From NCBI GenBank assembly GCA_964020085.1, contig OZ026606.1:3063423-3127422 (forward strand): a stretch of DNA of 64,000 bases, in the 5' to 3' direction. The notes beneath the pieces were generated by a model. That model was not told the origin of the DNA. It worked only from the letters and a program-made list of their open reading frames with translations, and did not search any database. The stretch is from Micromussa lordhowensis (lineage: Eukaryota; Cnidaria; Anthozoa; Scleractinia; Lobophylliidae). The translations under genes and the position numbers were made by a program. Numbering within the stretch: the first letter of the stretch is position 1; every line of letters starts with the position of its first letter. Below are positions 46,525 to 57,003 of this stretch, piece after piece.

Positions 46525-47885
46525 ACAGAAAGTCCGAATTATTTAGTTATGATTACTGATTTGTGTACCGTTATTATTTCAATTTGTTTTAAATGAACAT
46601 TGACCTGCTCCTTTACAGAGGCTCCTCATATGACCGAAATCGGTTTTCAATGCAGATGAGACCCTATCTTGAAATCTGACTGGCTAAAATCGTGGTAAAG
46701 CTTACGTGTAAGGTGGCTTAAAACAGTTTCCAGCACTTAGATTTTGATAGGTCGTTATAACCACCCTTTATCACTTGATGCTAAAATCATGGTATCAAAA
46801 ACTGCTCACCCATTGGTCAACACGTTGTTATCATTTTCGTGGTACAATTGGTTACAATAGCAACATTATGACTTGCTGAAAAAAAATCACCCTTAATTAG
46901 AGCTTTAGGGGCTTATAATTCAAAAACGGCTCGTTGAAATTTGTTTATGTTATCAAATGTTATGTTATCAAATGAGCATGATAAGACGTAACTTTTGGCA
47001 AAGTTAAAAAAAATTCTGTACATAGGGTTCGGAGCCTCCTTAAATTTTCAAAACGTTAAGGTGGCTCTGAACCCTATGGTCATACTGGGCAGTTTTTTTT
47101 GATACCATGATTGTAGCATCAAGTGATAAAAAAGTGTTTATAACGACCCATCAAAATCTAAGTGCTGGAAACTGTTTTGAGCCACCTTAATGAAAGGTTT
47201 ATCTTCTATTCTATGAGCTGTAAAACATTAAAACAGAATGTTCGAATTATTTAGTAATCATTATTTGTGTACCGTTATTATTGCTATTTTAATGGAACAG
47301 CGACCTGCTGCTCTACAGAGGCACCTCATATGACTCATAAGCCGAAGCAGACGAGACCGTATCTTGAAATCTGATGGGCTGAAATTGGCAAAGTTTTAAA
47401 AGAATATTCGTACATCGGTTCAGAGCCACCTTTAAGTTTTGAAAATTTAAGGAGGCTCTGAACCTTATGTACAGAAGTTTTTCAAACTTTGCCAAACGTT
47501 ACGGTGGCTATGAACCCAATGTACGGAATGTACGAACTTTGCCAGCAGATACGGTGGCTCTGAACCCAATGTACAGAATTTTTTAAACTTTGCCAAAAGT
47601 TACGTCTTATCATGCTTATCAAAATTGGATAATATAAACAAAATTCACCGTTCCGTTTTCGAATTATAAGCCTCTAAAGCTGTAATTAAGGGTGTTTTGG
47701 CAGGTCATACTGCTGCTGTGGTAACCTATTGTGTCACGAAAATAATAGCAACGTGTTCACCAATGATTGGGCAGTTTTTTTAATACCACAATTGTAGCAT
47801 CAAGTGAGAAAAAGGGGTTATAATGACTCATAAAAATCTAAGTCTTGGAAAGTGCTGGAAACTGTTTTGAGCCACCATAAATAGT
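46525..47885. repeat. Tandemly duplicated block of about 700 bp carrying a fold-back element
   Basis: A host segment of about 165 bp at 46525-46699 recurs at 47234-47393 (shared GAATTATTTAGT, TTTGTGTACCGTTATTATT, CCTCATATGAC, TATCTTGAAATCTGA). Each copy is followed by the same element. In the first (46710-47190), a long left arm starting AAGGTGGCTTAAAACAGTTT is mirrored by an arm ending TGAGCCACCTTAA, but the right arm is shortened. In the second (about 47400-47885), the right arm is long and the left arm is nearly gone. Together the copies imply an ancestral fold-back element with arms near 280 bp, duplicated together with its flank and then deleted on different sides. Confidence 0.7.
47450..47601. 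repeat. Three tandem units of about 50 bp
   Basis: The units start at about 47449, 47501 and 47551, each with the pattern GGTGGCTCTGAACCCAATGT then AAACTTTGCCA. The unit equals the inner end of the fold-back element arm, so the tandem grew from the element. Confidence 0.75.
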
Positions 47886-48553
47886 GGCCCAACGGAAAAA
47901 AGTAATCTATGCAAATTCGTGTTATTTAACATTACTCCAGCTGTCTTAAATGGCTTGCTAACGTCAAGTTAAATAATAGAGACGTCACAGAATGGAAAAA
48001 AAAAACTGAAGGTATTTTTCAAGGCAATCATAAAACGTATCTTCCTTCAGTTAATAAACACATTGTATATACTTTGATGAAACAAATAAAATATCCACGA
48101 AATGCTATTCAAGAATCTAGTTTCTACCATGCATGTTTAAGCTTTGAGGTAGTAATACCCTTATCAGTTAGATAACACTATTTAAACTAAATTCATGTGG
48201 CAAACATCAAGCAACATAAATTAAGTAAAAAACGACACAAAGCGCAAGTGTTGCATCTAAACGAATTTTTCGATAAAGGGGAAGACTTGCAAAACAGCGT
48301 CGATTTTCGAGACGGAATTTTCGCAAATTTCAAATGAAATTTCTTATTTAATCCACACACTGATAATTTTACGTTACAATTAATAACAATAATCTGCTGT
48401 ACATGCATTGAAAGTGCTTCATATTGAAATCTTGATAATTAAAATTAAAAACTGACTGAATTTTGCCGTTCAATCAGAGAAGTGGGAAAATCACTCAGTA
48501 CTATCTAGAGCATTTCCAATAGCTTTCCACGTTTTTGAAATCGTCAAATCAAC

Positions 48554-48710
48554 GATGGCGACTCAATCAAACAATGTCAGCGGCAGAGACATAACAGGAT
48601 GGTATCTCGTCTTTACATCTGCTTGAATGGACACAATCCACGAAGGTGTTAAAAGGGAGTCGCTTTTCCTCAGTGGATGTCGTAATAAAGAACGGTTAAA
48701 GAAGTACAAG
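48554..48710 (+). other. Candidate 5' exon with uORF and consensus splice donor
   Basis: An ATG in strong context (A at -3, G at +4) at 48554 opens a 23-codon frame ending in TGA at 48623-48625. The next ATG follows in the same frame (48627) and stays open for exactly 28 codons (MDTIHEGVKRESLFLSGCRN and onward to KKYK) to AAG|GTAAGT, a perfect splice donor at 48711. A pyrimidine-rich acceptor ending TTTTAAATTTTAG lies at about 49339-49359; joining to it would end the protein after only five more codons. This may be a small gene, a leader exon of a gene further right, or chance. No homology is recognised. Confidence 0.25.
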
Positions 48711-51112
48711 GTAAGTGTAGATTATAAAACACCTTGAAATTCAACGCTTTCCTCAGTAAAGTTGCATATAGTTAATCATTTGTCGTGGGAAAACTCACTG
48801 AAAGAAGAAACAGTGACAGATTTTCACTCGATAACGATCCTGGATTTAGCACCTTTTATATAGGTTATAGAATTTTTTTTCATTTTTTCATAAAGCGAAA
48901 CTTGGAAGCAAATGGAAATTCTCCGTATTTAGCTTGCGACTCCAAATAAGCAAGGAAAACGACTGGACATTTCTCGGTCTTGCAATTTTGTTGTGACGAC
49001 AAAAAACACGGTAGCTTGACTATACAGTGAGAGGAGAAATTGTAACATTGCTTACAATTGGTAAGGAATTCTCACACCTCTCGTAAACGAAATCACATCG
49101 ACGAAGGTTTAACTGCAGTCAGCTCTGATCAGTTTGGTTCATTGCTGCTGTATCCACTGTCAAGTAGATACAGCATAGAAGGAACAAGTAAATAAGTAAA
49201 TTATCACCTTCACAGGCAAAGAACCGTCATTGTCATAGACATTTAAAAGTGTTCTTTACTTTGAAAATAAAAAAAAATAAAACCTTAGTTACGAAATTAG
49301 GTTTGTTAGGTTTACCTTAAGAGACTTGTTTACTTTCTTTTAAATTTTAGTACGTCTATGAACGATGAAAATACTTGACGCGATCTTTATCCGCCAAACG
49401 TTTTGACTGATATCGAAAGCGAGCTGTTCAAAAGTACTCCTGTTCAAGCCTTGATTTCACTTTTCAAGTAATCATTGTCTTAAAATTTATTTTATTTCGA
49501 ATAATGTAACGTTTTACATCTTAAAATTGCAGATTAGAACACAAATATGCATATTGCGTATAAAGTCAATTAAGTGTGGAATATTTATTGAACGTTCTAT
49601 AAAAAATGTACACGATAAAGTGATTGAAATCGGTTTTAAGAAGTCCAACAAAAAGAGCCCATATTTTTTCCACTTAATGGAAAACGGTTTTTAATGTAAA
49701 AACATGAACGGGAATTAGCGTTCTTAAATTAGTATTACTAAATAAATTTAATCTGACCACCGCACCTAAATAAATCCCTCTGCTTTAACGCAAAGCATTT
49801 TTCCAGAATCTCGTTAAAAGCGGAAGAAAAGGTTCAGTTTGATAAACATTTCAGAAGCATACATATACATGTTTTCGCATCACAGGGGAATTGCTCTTTG
49901 ATATTACGCTTGTAAGGTGCATCAAAATCCATTGGTTTTCATGGTTTGAAACCTGATACACAATATTGTTCTTAACCCATTGTGGAAACCAACATATAAC
50001 TGAATCCTAGTTGCCATAAAACAGGTTACTGAAGATCAGAGGAACTGCGTTGAGTGATTGTAAAAACTCTCTGTCATAGCTTACAACCTCTTTATTTAGC
50101 ACAAGATAATACGCTACACAATGGAACACAAAGGCTCCTTTTGTTCAATACAAAGTAAAGTTATAACTTATTGCGGTCGTACTGTGTTTTAATTCGATTT
50201 TTATCACCAAAGAATTGCCGAAACCACATTTAATAATATAACATTACTGACTAATTTGCTTAAATAAACCGTTTTATTTACTGTAGGCAGGATTAGAAAA
50301 TATATCATATTTGCGGTAGAAACCAATGTGAAATTAACTTTAATTCGTTGCCTTTCAACCAGAAAGCACTGACAAAAAATTTTCCTCCTCAATTCATTCA
50401 ATTTTGTCAAACTAGAATTTTATTATGGTCTCTTAGGTTTTGTTATTCAATTGCACGATCGCAATGGATTCTAAACAAGAAGTTCAAAGGATTTAGAACT
50501 GGGGCTGGGAGTTTAACCACTCAAAAGCGCTCTTTGTTCGAGTGAAAGCCCTGCACAGCACAGTTAATCCGATCGAAAGATTCCTAGTTATGCAAGTCAA
50601 GGTTCACCGTCTCCGCACCCCACCCCAGAGAAGCTAGGGTAACAAATACACACGAACGATCAATGCCCTCAAGGGCATTTTTGCTGCACTCTTTTTTCTT
50701 TATAAGGATATACTTTATAAGAATATCCAGGCTGAAATTTTCGAAATTTTAAGAATATTTTAAGAATAAACCCGAGGCTTGGATTATGAAAAGGATATAA
50801 TTTTCTGTGTTTAAAATTTGTAAATACAATACAATTGTATGTTTTTAACTAAGCCGCATAAATTCCTCCTTTCTCTAAACGGCAAAACAAGCCAAAAGGT
50901 AACAAAAACAACGCTAGCCGTCTGTTGCTAGAGGTTATGTGTTATATCAGGCTGTATCGCCTGCAGTCTGGCTTAAAAATTGATAGGACAGATAATATGA
51001 CGGCGTCTATCGCCATAGTCCACTCTGTATTCCTTTAGCTAATCTATTAAGAATATTCTCGAGAATATTTTTCAGTCTAAAACAGGCAGAAAAATGAGAA
51101 GAGTGTTTTGTT
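48711..51112. other. Gene-free or intronic A+T-rich stretch
   Basis: No convincing exon apart from the possible acceptor at 49359. A run of AATA/AGAATATTTTAAGAATA near 50740-51065 gives several short inverted stretches. Short frames without domains. Confidence 0.3.
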
Positions 51113-51846
51113 TTACCAGTCCATATAAATGACCAAGCATGAAGCTGCCATGATCACCAGAACAAAACAGATCACCATAAAACTCTCTGGATTTCCTGTT
51201 TCATCTACCGACCTGATCTACTCATTTCCAGCGGCCTGTAAGATATTTCGGCTCTGACATTTTCCTGTGGGAAAGGAATCGTGGGAACTTCGCACCCCAA
51301 AAATTCACACAATGGTTTCCATCCGCGTTTTACGTTAAACACCAAGAGCTTGTCAGCAGCCTGAGGAAGAATGTGATTGTGGATACGATATCGTCACCTG
51401 AAAACACAAGTGGATTTGGGATTACGAGAGCCGAAGGAGGCATTGATGTAGCAGTCCAAGAGATAATTTATCCTTCTCGCTGTTAGGCGATAACATGGTC
51501 TTGAAATTTTGGGGTCTCAGAGCAAGTATGGTTTCTGTTTCAGTTGATTCACAGCACTTTTCAACCACGCATCTTGATCTCTTACGATCAGAATCATCTT
51601 ACAGTCAGGAAAAGCTTCCAGTATTTCCTCGTAGAATAAACCTCTCAGATGACCTAGGAGGGCATCAGCACTCTAGTAAACTCGTACATCTGGATTGATA
51701 CCGTTTTGGAGCAATACAGCAATACAGCAACCTAGTGATCCAGAAAGTCCAGGATTTGTTCTTCCCAGTCAAACACCGTAAATCCAAGATGGCGTAGATT
51801 TTGTACGAGTTTTTGGCATTCCTACACAAATCACCTTCTCCTTGAC
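51113..51846 (-). pseudogene. Sulfotransferase-like P-loop protein, broken
   Basis: On the minus strand the reading is colinear with the sulfotransferase-like family common in cnidarians (Sulfotransfer_4-type, from memory). In order: VKEKVICVGMPKTRTKS (51796-51846), the 5'-phosphosulfate-binding loop with R in place of the usual G; a damaged DWEEQILD-like stretch; LLQNGINPDVR (about 51690); LFYEEILEAFPDCKMILIVR then DQDAWLKSAVNQLKQ (about 51540-51640), the 3'-phosphate-binding Arg/Ser region; YINASFGSRNPKST (about 51430); DKLLVFNVKRGWKPL and CEFLGCEVPTIPFP (about 51275-51355); and a hydrophobic C-terminal helix (MVICFVLVIMAASCLVIYMD) ending at TAA 51113-51115. At least four stops or frameshifts interrupt it. 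No introns break the alignment, so a processed copy or an intronless parent is possible. Members transfer sulfate from PAPS; this copy cannot. Confidence 0.85.
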
Positions 51847-51906
51847 TATGTTTTTTGAAAACCTTTACAATTTGGAAGAAAATATGTGTTTAAACTCCAC
51901 ATTTAC

Positions 51907-52241
51907 CCGTCATTTGCATTTGGATTCGCCCAAGGGCCTCGCCAAAACTCTACTAGACGTACGACTCGTAAACGTTAATGTACAGCAAAACTACTCGCAC
52001 TAAATGAAGATTGCCGAAGGAAGGACGTGAGATTTGTGACAGAATATATATTGAAAATTTGAGCACCTCAAACCACGTTTTCTATGGCGGATGTGGCTTC
52101 CTCTCTAAATATTGTAATTTATTTATTTATATCAATTACACGTTATTTGCATTTTGACTCGCCCAAGGACCTCGCCAAAATACTCTTAGACTCGAAGACT
52201 CGTAAAGTTTGATGTACAGCAATACTACACGCTAAAATGAG
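51907..52241. repeat. Two direct copies of a 100-bp segment
   Basis: 51907-52009 and 52141-52241 share TTTGCATTT, then ACTCGCCCAAGG, CCTCGCCAAAA, GACTCGTAAA and TGATGTACAGCAA-type blocks in the same order, 234 bp apart, about 85 percent alike by eye. A fragment (TCGCCTAAGGGCTCTTGCA) also appears near 44880. Confidence 0.7.
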
Positions 52242-52453
52242 CAATAGGATATACGATTATATATAATACTTGCACCAAAGGGAGATTATCTGTTACATAT
52301 GACACGATAGGAAGGAGATGAGATAACCGACTCTGAAATATATCTTCGTGTCCATATTATTTTTGGTACTATATTTAATGACTTTTACTTTCTCACAAGA
52401 TATCTCGGAGAACAATCTGCATCGACCATTTTTGTGGCGTGGACTTTATCTTT

Positions 52454-52478
52454 AACAACAACAACAACAACAACAACT
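52454..52478. repeat. (CAA)n microsatellite
   Basis: About eight CAA units. Confidence 0.95.
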
Positions 52479-53087
52479 TAATTGCACCCCAGAATTAGAA
52501 AATAAAACAAGAATTTACAATATTATGCCAAAGCAAAAATGATAGGTCAGCTGGCTATCACAAATAACTTAGGAGTTAAAAATGCCAGGCAATCATTTGC
52601 AACGCTTGCTCGTGTGTCTGTTGAAGTTCGTGATTTTATAAATGCAATCTCTTTTCATTTTAGGTTGTAAAGCAATATGAGAAATAGTTTTGATGAAGAA
52701 GAAGAAATAATAGACATCTGACCGTCCTTTTTATTAACGAGCACTCGTCTTGTTAGCTACACCTTGTAATCGTTACGTTCTGTCCCTTCACAGAAAACTC
52801 TGACTCGCCTTTTTAGTCGTGGATACGCGAAGCGTAGATACGACTTAGGACTACCGTTAGGGTTCAGAATATGCAAATTTGTCACTCACTTCGATGTAAA
52901 CTATGTCAACGACCACTGACCAATATCGACTTTTTTCAGGATATGCCAATTTGTCACTCGCTCTGGCAACGATCTCCGACGTGTCGACGTCCCGAAGTAA
53001 TGCCGCAGCGTAATACGTTGAAATATTCTTCGACTTTTCTTCGTTTCAACGGGATTGATACTCGTTGCAGTCAGCACGTGTTACCGA
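52479..53087. other. Gene-free stretch with a short tandem pair and a hairpin
   Basis: ATATGCAAATTTGTCACTCA (52868) and ATATGCCAATTTGTCACTCG (52941) form a 72-bp-spaced pair. At 52817-52847 there is a small hairpin (AGTCGTGGATACGC mirrored by GCGTAGATACGACT). Confidence 0.45.
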
Positions 53088-53215
53088 GTCATTACCCCGG
53101 GGGGATCCCAAATAAAAAGGACGGGGGGGGGGGGCGCTCGTCGTACCTTTCAGGGGTTAAAAAAGCAGTTCTGGTATCCTCCAGGGTGTTCAGCCTCAAA
53201 AGACCCACAGCGGGA
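53088..53215 (-). repeat. Dispersed repeat, inverted partner of 53700-53830
   Basis: The reverse complement contains AACCCCTGAAAGGTACGACG then AGCGCCCCC and CCTTTTTATTTGGGATCCCC. The same order (GGTACCTCTTAGGGGTT, CCGACGAGCACCCGC, GTCCTTTTTCTATGGGATTC) is seen at 53700-53830 on the plus strand. I recall this as a widespread coral repeat. A 12-base G run (about 53123-53134) lies inside. Confidence 0.6.
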
Positions 53216-53506
53216 GCTTTTGCGACACCTTCTACGGTATTGAAACGAAAAATTATATGACTGCGGAGATATTTGAAAATCAGCTGATTTTTAATTTTGT
53301 CTCAGAATAGGCCAATCTCGAGATATTAAAATTCAGCGTAACACAATAGACCACAGCACGAAGTGAAACCCTACAAACTCTGTAGTTATTCCCCGGAGCC
53401 TCGTACTGAGGTCTATTGTTTAACCTGAATTTTAATACGTACATCGAAATAGCAAAGCGCGCGAGTGACGTCATGACTCAGACAAGACTCGGACAAACAA
53501 ACCGGA

Positions 53507-53881
53507 ATGGCGGACGATTTTCCTAAAACAGTTTCTAAAACAGCCGGTGTTCTTAAAACACATTTTTTAAACGAAAACTTCGCCTGGATCCCCTCTAGTT
53601 CTCTCAGAATACGCCGATGTTGTATGAGCCTCGTGGGGGGTATAAATATTTGCATTCTATTTTTAGTCCTCGCGCGCTTTGCTATTGGTCTATTGGTACC
53701 TCTTAAGCCAGGCCCACAAAAAAGGATCTTGGTACCTCTTAGGGGTTCTTTTAAAAATTCCGACGAGCACCCGCTGTCCTTTTTCTATGGGATTCCTCAG
53801 GGGGCTCACAGGGGGTTTATAAACTCCAGCTGGCGGGATAGCGAGATATTTACGAGTGAATCTTACGAGCCAAAGTTTTAG
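53507..53881 (+). other. Open frame of 124 codons, probably repeat-derived
   Basis: Begins at a true ATG (GGAATGGCGGACG context, moderate Kozak) with MADDFPKTVSKTAGVLKTHF and contains a hydrophobic stretch (INICILFLVLARFAIGLLV). However, the second half (from about 53700) lies on the dispersed repeat whose partner is at 53088-53215, and no domain is recognised. The first 60 codons could be a real first exon; the rest is unlikely to be protein. Confidence 0.2.
53700..53830 (+). repeat. Dispersed repeat, partner of 53088-53215
   Basis: Two near-identical phrases (TTGGTACCTCTTAGGGGTTC and an upstream GGTACCTCTTAAGCC) lead into the CCGACGAGCACCC block shared with the inverted partner. Confidence 0.6.
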
Positions 53882-54246
53882 CAAACCATTGAGGGAACCT
53901 ATGAGCACTCATATCAGCAAAACTATGCTATTGGAAACGCCAGTAACTAATCAATCCATAATATCCAACCAAAACACTCTTGTGGCCAAGTACGAAACGC
54001 ATCTAATGCTGACGGAAGTCATATCGGATTAGAAACGAAGAAGAGCTCAAAGTCCACTCGTATTAATATTAGCAAAGACACAGGGTCTACACGCCGTGAT
54101 AGAGAGCCATCGAGATAATTTGCCGTGGAAAAAACAATTCTCGACTTATTTAGCAAGAGTAAAGCAATTAAGAGGTATGTAAGGTCTCATATTGCGCGTA
54201 CTGTACCACATTCATCAGTGTTGAAAATATTTTATCGTTTGATTAC

Positions 54247-54456
54247 CGTACTTATCTTGAAACCAGAATGTGTAGAAGTAAACCAGTTGGACCCACTCGT
54301 GGGAAATGTTCAACGTTGTATCGTGCTATTGATGATGTCTATCTGTTCAACACAAGAACCGCAAAGCATAAAAAGAAATCTGAAGTATTAGTTGTTTTTC
54401 ATGATGAATTTGGACATGTTGTTCACCGGGTGTTCAATATATTCAGTAACGTGTAA
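54247..54456 (+). other. Unrecognised open frame of about 70 codons
   Basis: The frame reads DYRTYLETRMCRSKPVGPTR, then GKCSTLYRAIDDVYLFNTRT and VVFHDEFGHVVHRVFN, ending at TAA 54454-54456. Composition is protein-like (balanced charge, no low complexity) and it is better than its neighbours, but I know no family for it. It could be a terminal exon or a transposon fragment. No clear splice acceptor is visible. Confidence 0.25.
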
Positions 54457-54991
54457 ATCACAAGTATTGTGTTTCAAGGGCCAAGTTATTTACTTCAGGT
54501 AATATTAAGTTAAACACGGGACCTGTCACATCGAAACAGCAGCTTCTTAGATGGCCAAATAAGTGCTTTGAAGTCAAAATAGAGGCTAAGAAAATAAGGT
54601 CTGGGATTTGCTAATCTAAAAATATCTCTTCCCAGTAATTTCATACTGTAGACCTTGGTACCAACCACAGCTGTGGCTGGACATAAAGCATTCAAACCAC
54701 AGCGTACTCCAACACTCTATCGCAGTAAAAAAAGTACCTGTGTTACTGTGTCTTTTTGAGTCGTTTAGTAGCTGTAGCTAGGGATTTGAATGAAGCGAAG
54801 GCAGTTTACATTTCCGAATATTATCTCGTCTGCCAGTTAATAGTTAACAGCGTTAGGTCAAAGCTTGAGACGTAATCGGAGCGTCATAATTACAAATGTA
54901 AACCGCCTTCAAAAGACTGTTCACAGTCCCCTATTTTTCCGTGAGATCGTAGATGTCGATCGTTCAGTTCGACAGGCTGCCATCTTGGTCT

Positions 54992-55112
54992 ATTGATGCG
55001 AACGAAACTGGGGAGAGTACAAAATACCCGTGGGTAGAGGCGGTGGGGATATTACTCCACCACCCCTATCCATGGGTATTTTGTACTCTCTCCAAGTTCC
55101 GCTCGCATTCAA
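54992..55112. mobile_element. Hairpin MITE-like element
   Basis: The arms are imperfect reverse complements: GATGCGAACGAAACTGGGGA continuing through GAGTACAAAATACCCGTGGG, against CCATGGGTATTTTGTACTCT then CTCCAAGTTCCGCTCGCATT. The loop is about ten bases near 55050. Confidence 0.75.
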
Positions 55113-55699
55113 ATCCCTTGAAAACGACCCTAACAGACACAGGAACACAGGTAAATAACAGTACATTTATTTTTTCCTACTGATAGAATGTCCAGGTCTC
55201 CTGTGTCCAAACCTCCCGTGTACCACTTTGTGGGTTCTAATTTTTTGCGACTTTTTTCCAGGAAGCGCAAAAAAAGTTCCCGCAAAAAAAAATTGACGCA
55301 AAAACGTTCTCCGCAAAAATTTATTCCATCGGCGAAATTATCCATACAAACATCACAAGTATAATATTGTTGATGAAATGACAAAGAAAAACGTTCAAAA
55401 ATAAAAAAAAAAGGTCTACAGGAAAGGATGATCTGAAGGTACTTCATAGACTACAATTCTATACAAGAGCACGCTGTAATTGTGGTAGAGTGACAATGGT
55501 TACTGGATTACTGTGTTTTTACATCTCTACACGTTGTTTCACGTTTCAAGCTGTGATTTCAATTCACACGACTTCCCTAAACCGCAAAAATTAGTACCTA
55601 GCAAGAAAAACCGGTGTCTTATAATTGCAAAGCATTGTTTTTTGTTCTACGCGTAACGAAATTGATGTTCTGACTAAAATGGCGACGAATCACTGAATG
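55113..55699. other. Gene-free stretch
   Basis: A-rich CGCAAAAAAA repeats at about 55266-55320; otherwise nothing. Confidence 0.35.
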
Positions 55700-56004
55700 A
55701 GGTATTATGTTAAACGCAAGAGACACTGTCTTGCTACATTTCCAAACACTGAGAAGAGAGTTGAAAAGAACATGTGGTCTATGGAGTATTTTTGACGAAC
55801 TTTGAGGTACAGTATTTGGAAATGTGGTACAAACGGTCTGGAGTGTTTGATATAGCTTCTCAATCCAAAATGAAACCAAAGAGAAAACGGAGAAAAGTAA
55901 AATCTCAACAGAGAAAATCTACGCTATTTAACATCAGATCAAACACCGTCACAGTTATGATTTCTTATTTAAAAAAAACTTGATGAATAATTTATGAGTT
56001 TGAG
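55700..56004. mobile_element. About 305-bp non-autonomous element, copy 2
   Basis: The reverse complement matches 11330-11622: the CTCAAACTCATAAATTATTC end, TCATCAAG, TAGATTTT, and the palindromic half with GTATTTTTGACGAACTTTGAG and GTGTTTGATATA. More diverged than copy 1. Flanking target duplications were not resolved. Confidence 0.7.
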
Positions 56005-56933
56005 GACGTTAGTTTTTGCTTTCTTCTCGAATCTTTTGGCATACCGTGACTGGAATAATTTGTTCGAGTTAACACCTCGGGACCGACAGTTAGCGTAATC
56101 ATCTGTGCATAACATTCACAGCCTCCCTCCAGGCGAAATACGAAACTACCTATTGTAGATGTACTGCCCTGTTGTCCTGCGATTTAAGTTACATTACTAA
56201 CTTGGTACGACATCATCTCATGGAATGGGTGCCGCAAAGAAGGCTAACAAAAAAGTTCTAGAAAACTGCTACATGTACTCGCTTTTCTAAAACATTTAGA
56301 GTGTACAATTAGAGAGAGAGACATGATTGAAGAAGGGGGAAATTTGATCGACGTTTTGGAGGAAAATACAACACGCCGCACCACGTGGGTTGCGTAAAAA
56401 ACAAATCGATAAAAGCTCAGTTTTTGATTAATTCTATTCAGAAGCAAAGCCGAGGCCGAACAGTAACAAAACCTCTGCTTAACAATGAAACATTTTCACA
56501 CACATTTTGAGGGAGATCATGTTTTGTCACTTAGCCGTCTCACTTTTCTTTGTCACCTTCCCCATTCAGATCAAACAGTTCCATACAACGTTCTGTATTA
56601 CGAACAAATGTTTGTTTGGCCACCTTTGCTAACAAAGCTTACGCGCGTGGAATGAGCAGCCAATCACAAATGGATACAGCGAAGTATATGATTTCAGCTC
56701 TTGTGCGCGCACGTCATAATCTTAGCACAAACTGCCTGTTGAATGAGTTCACTCCGATGTACGTATGTTGCACGAAACTGTTGATCGTTAAGTCAGGACT
56801 CGAAGGTAAGATGTCCGGTAAAGAGTTTATTTTTTAACAACAAACAAACCATTAAGTAGTAAGAAACCAACAAGGAACGTATAAGACAATTGTTTTGAGA
56901 AAGATCTTGTAAAGTAGACAAACTGAACCACAT
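56005..56933. other. Gene-free stretch
   Basis: Frames here begin with non-ATG codons and lack domains. No repeat is recognised. Confidence 0.35.
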
Positions 56934-57003
56934 TAAGGTAAAGTTAATGCATAATAACGCAACTCTGGTGTGTCTCTTACAAACGCCAGACTTACCTTAA
57001 TCA
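56934..57003. mobile_element. 70-bp hairpin element
   Basis: ATTAAGGTAA at the left end is mirrored by TTACCTTAAT at the right end, with a second inner pair (TCTGGTGT against CGCCAGA). It may be a minimal MITE. Confidence 0.5.
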
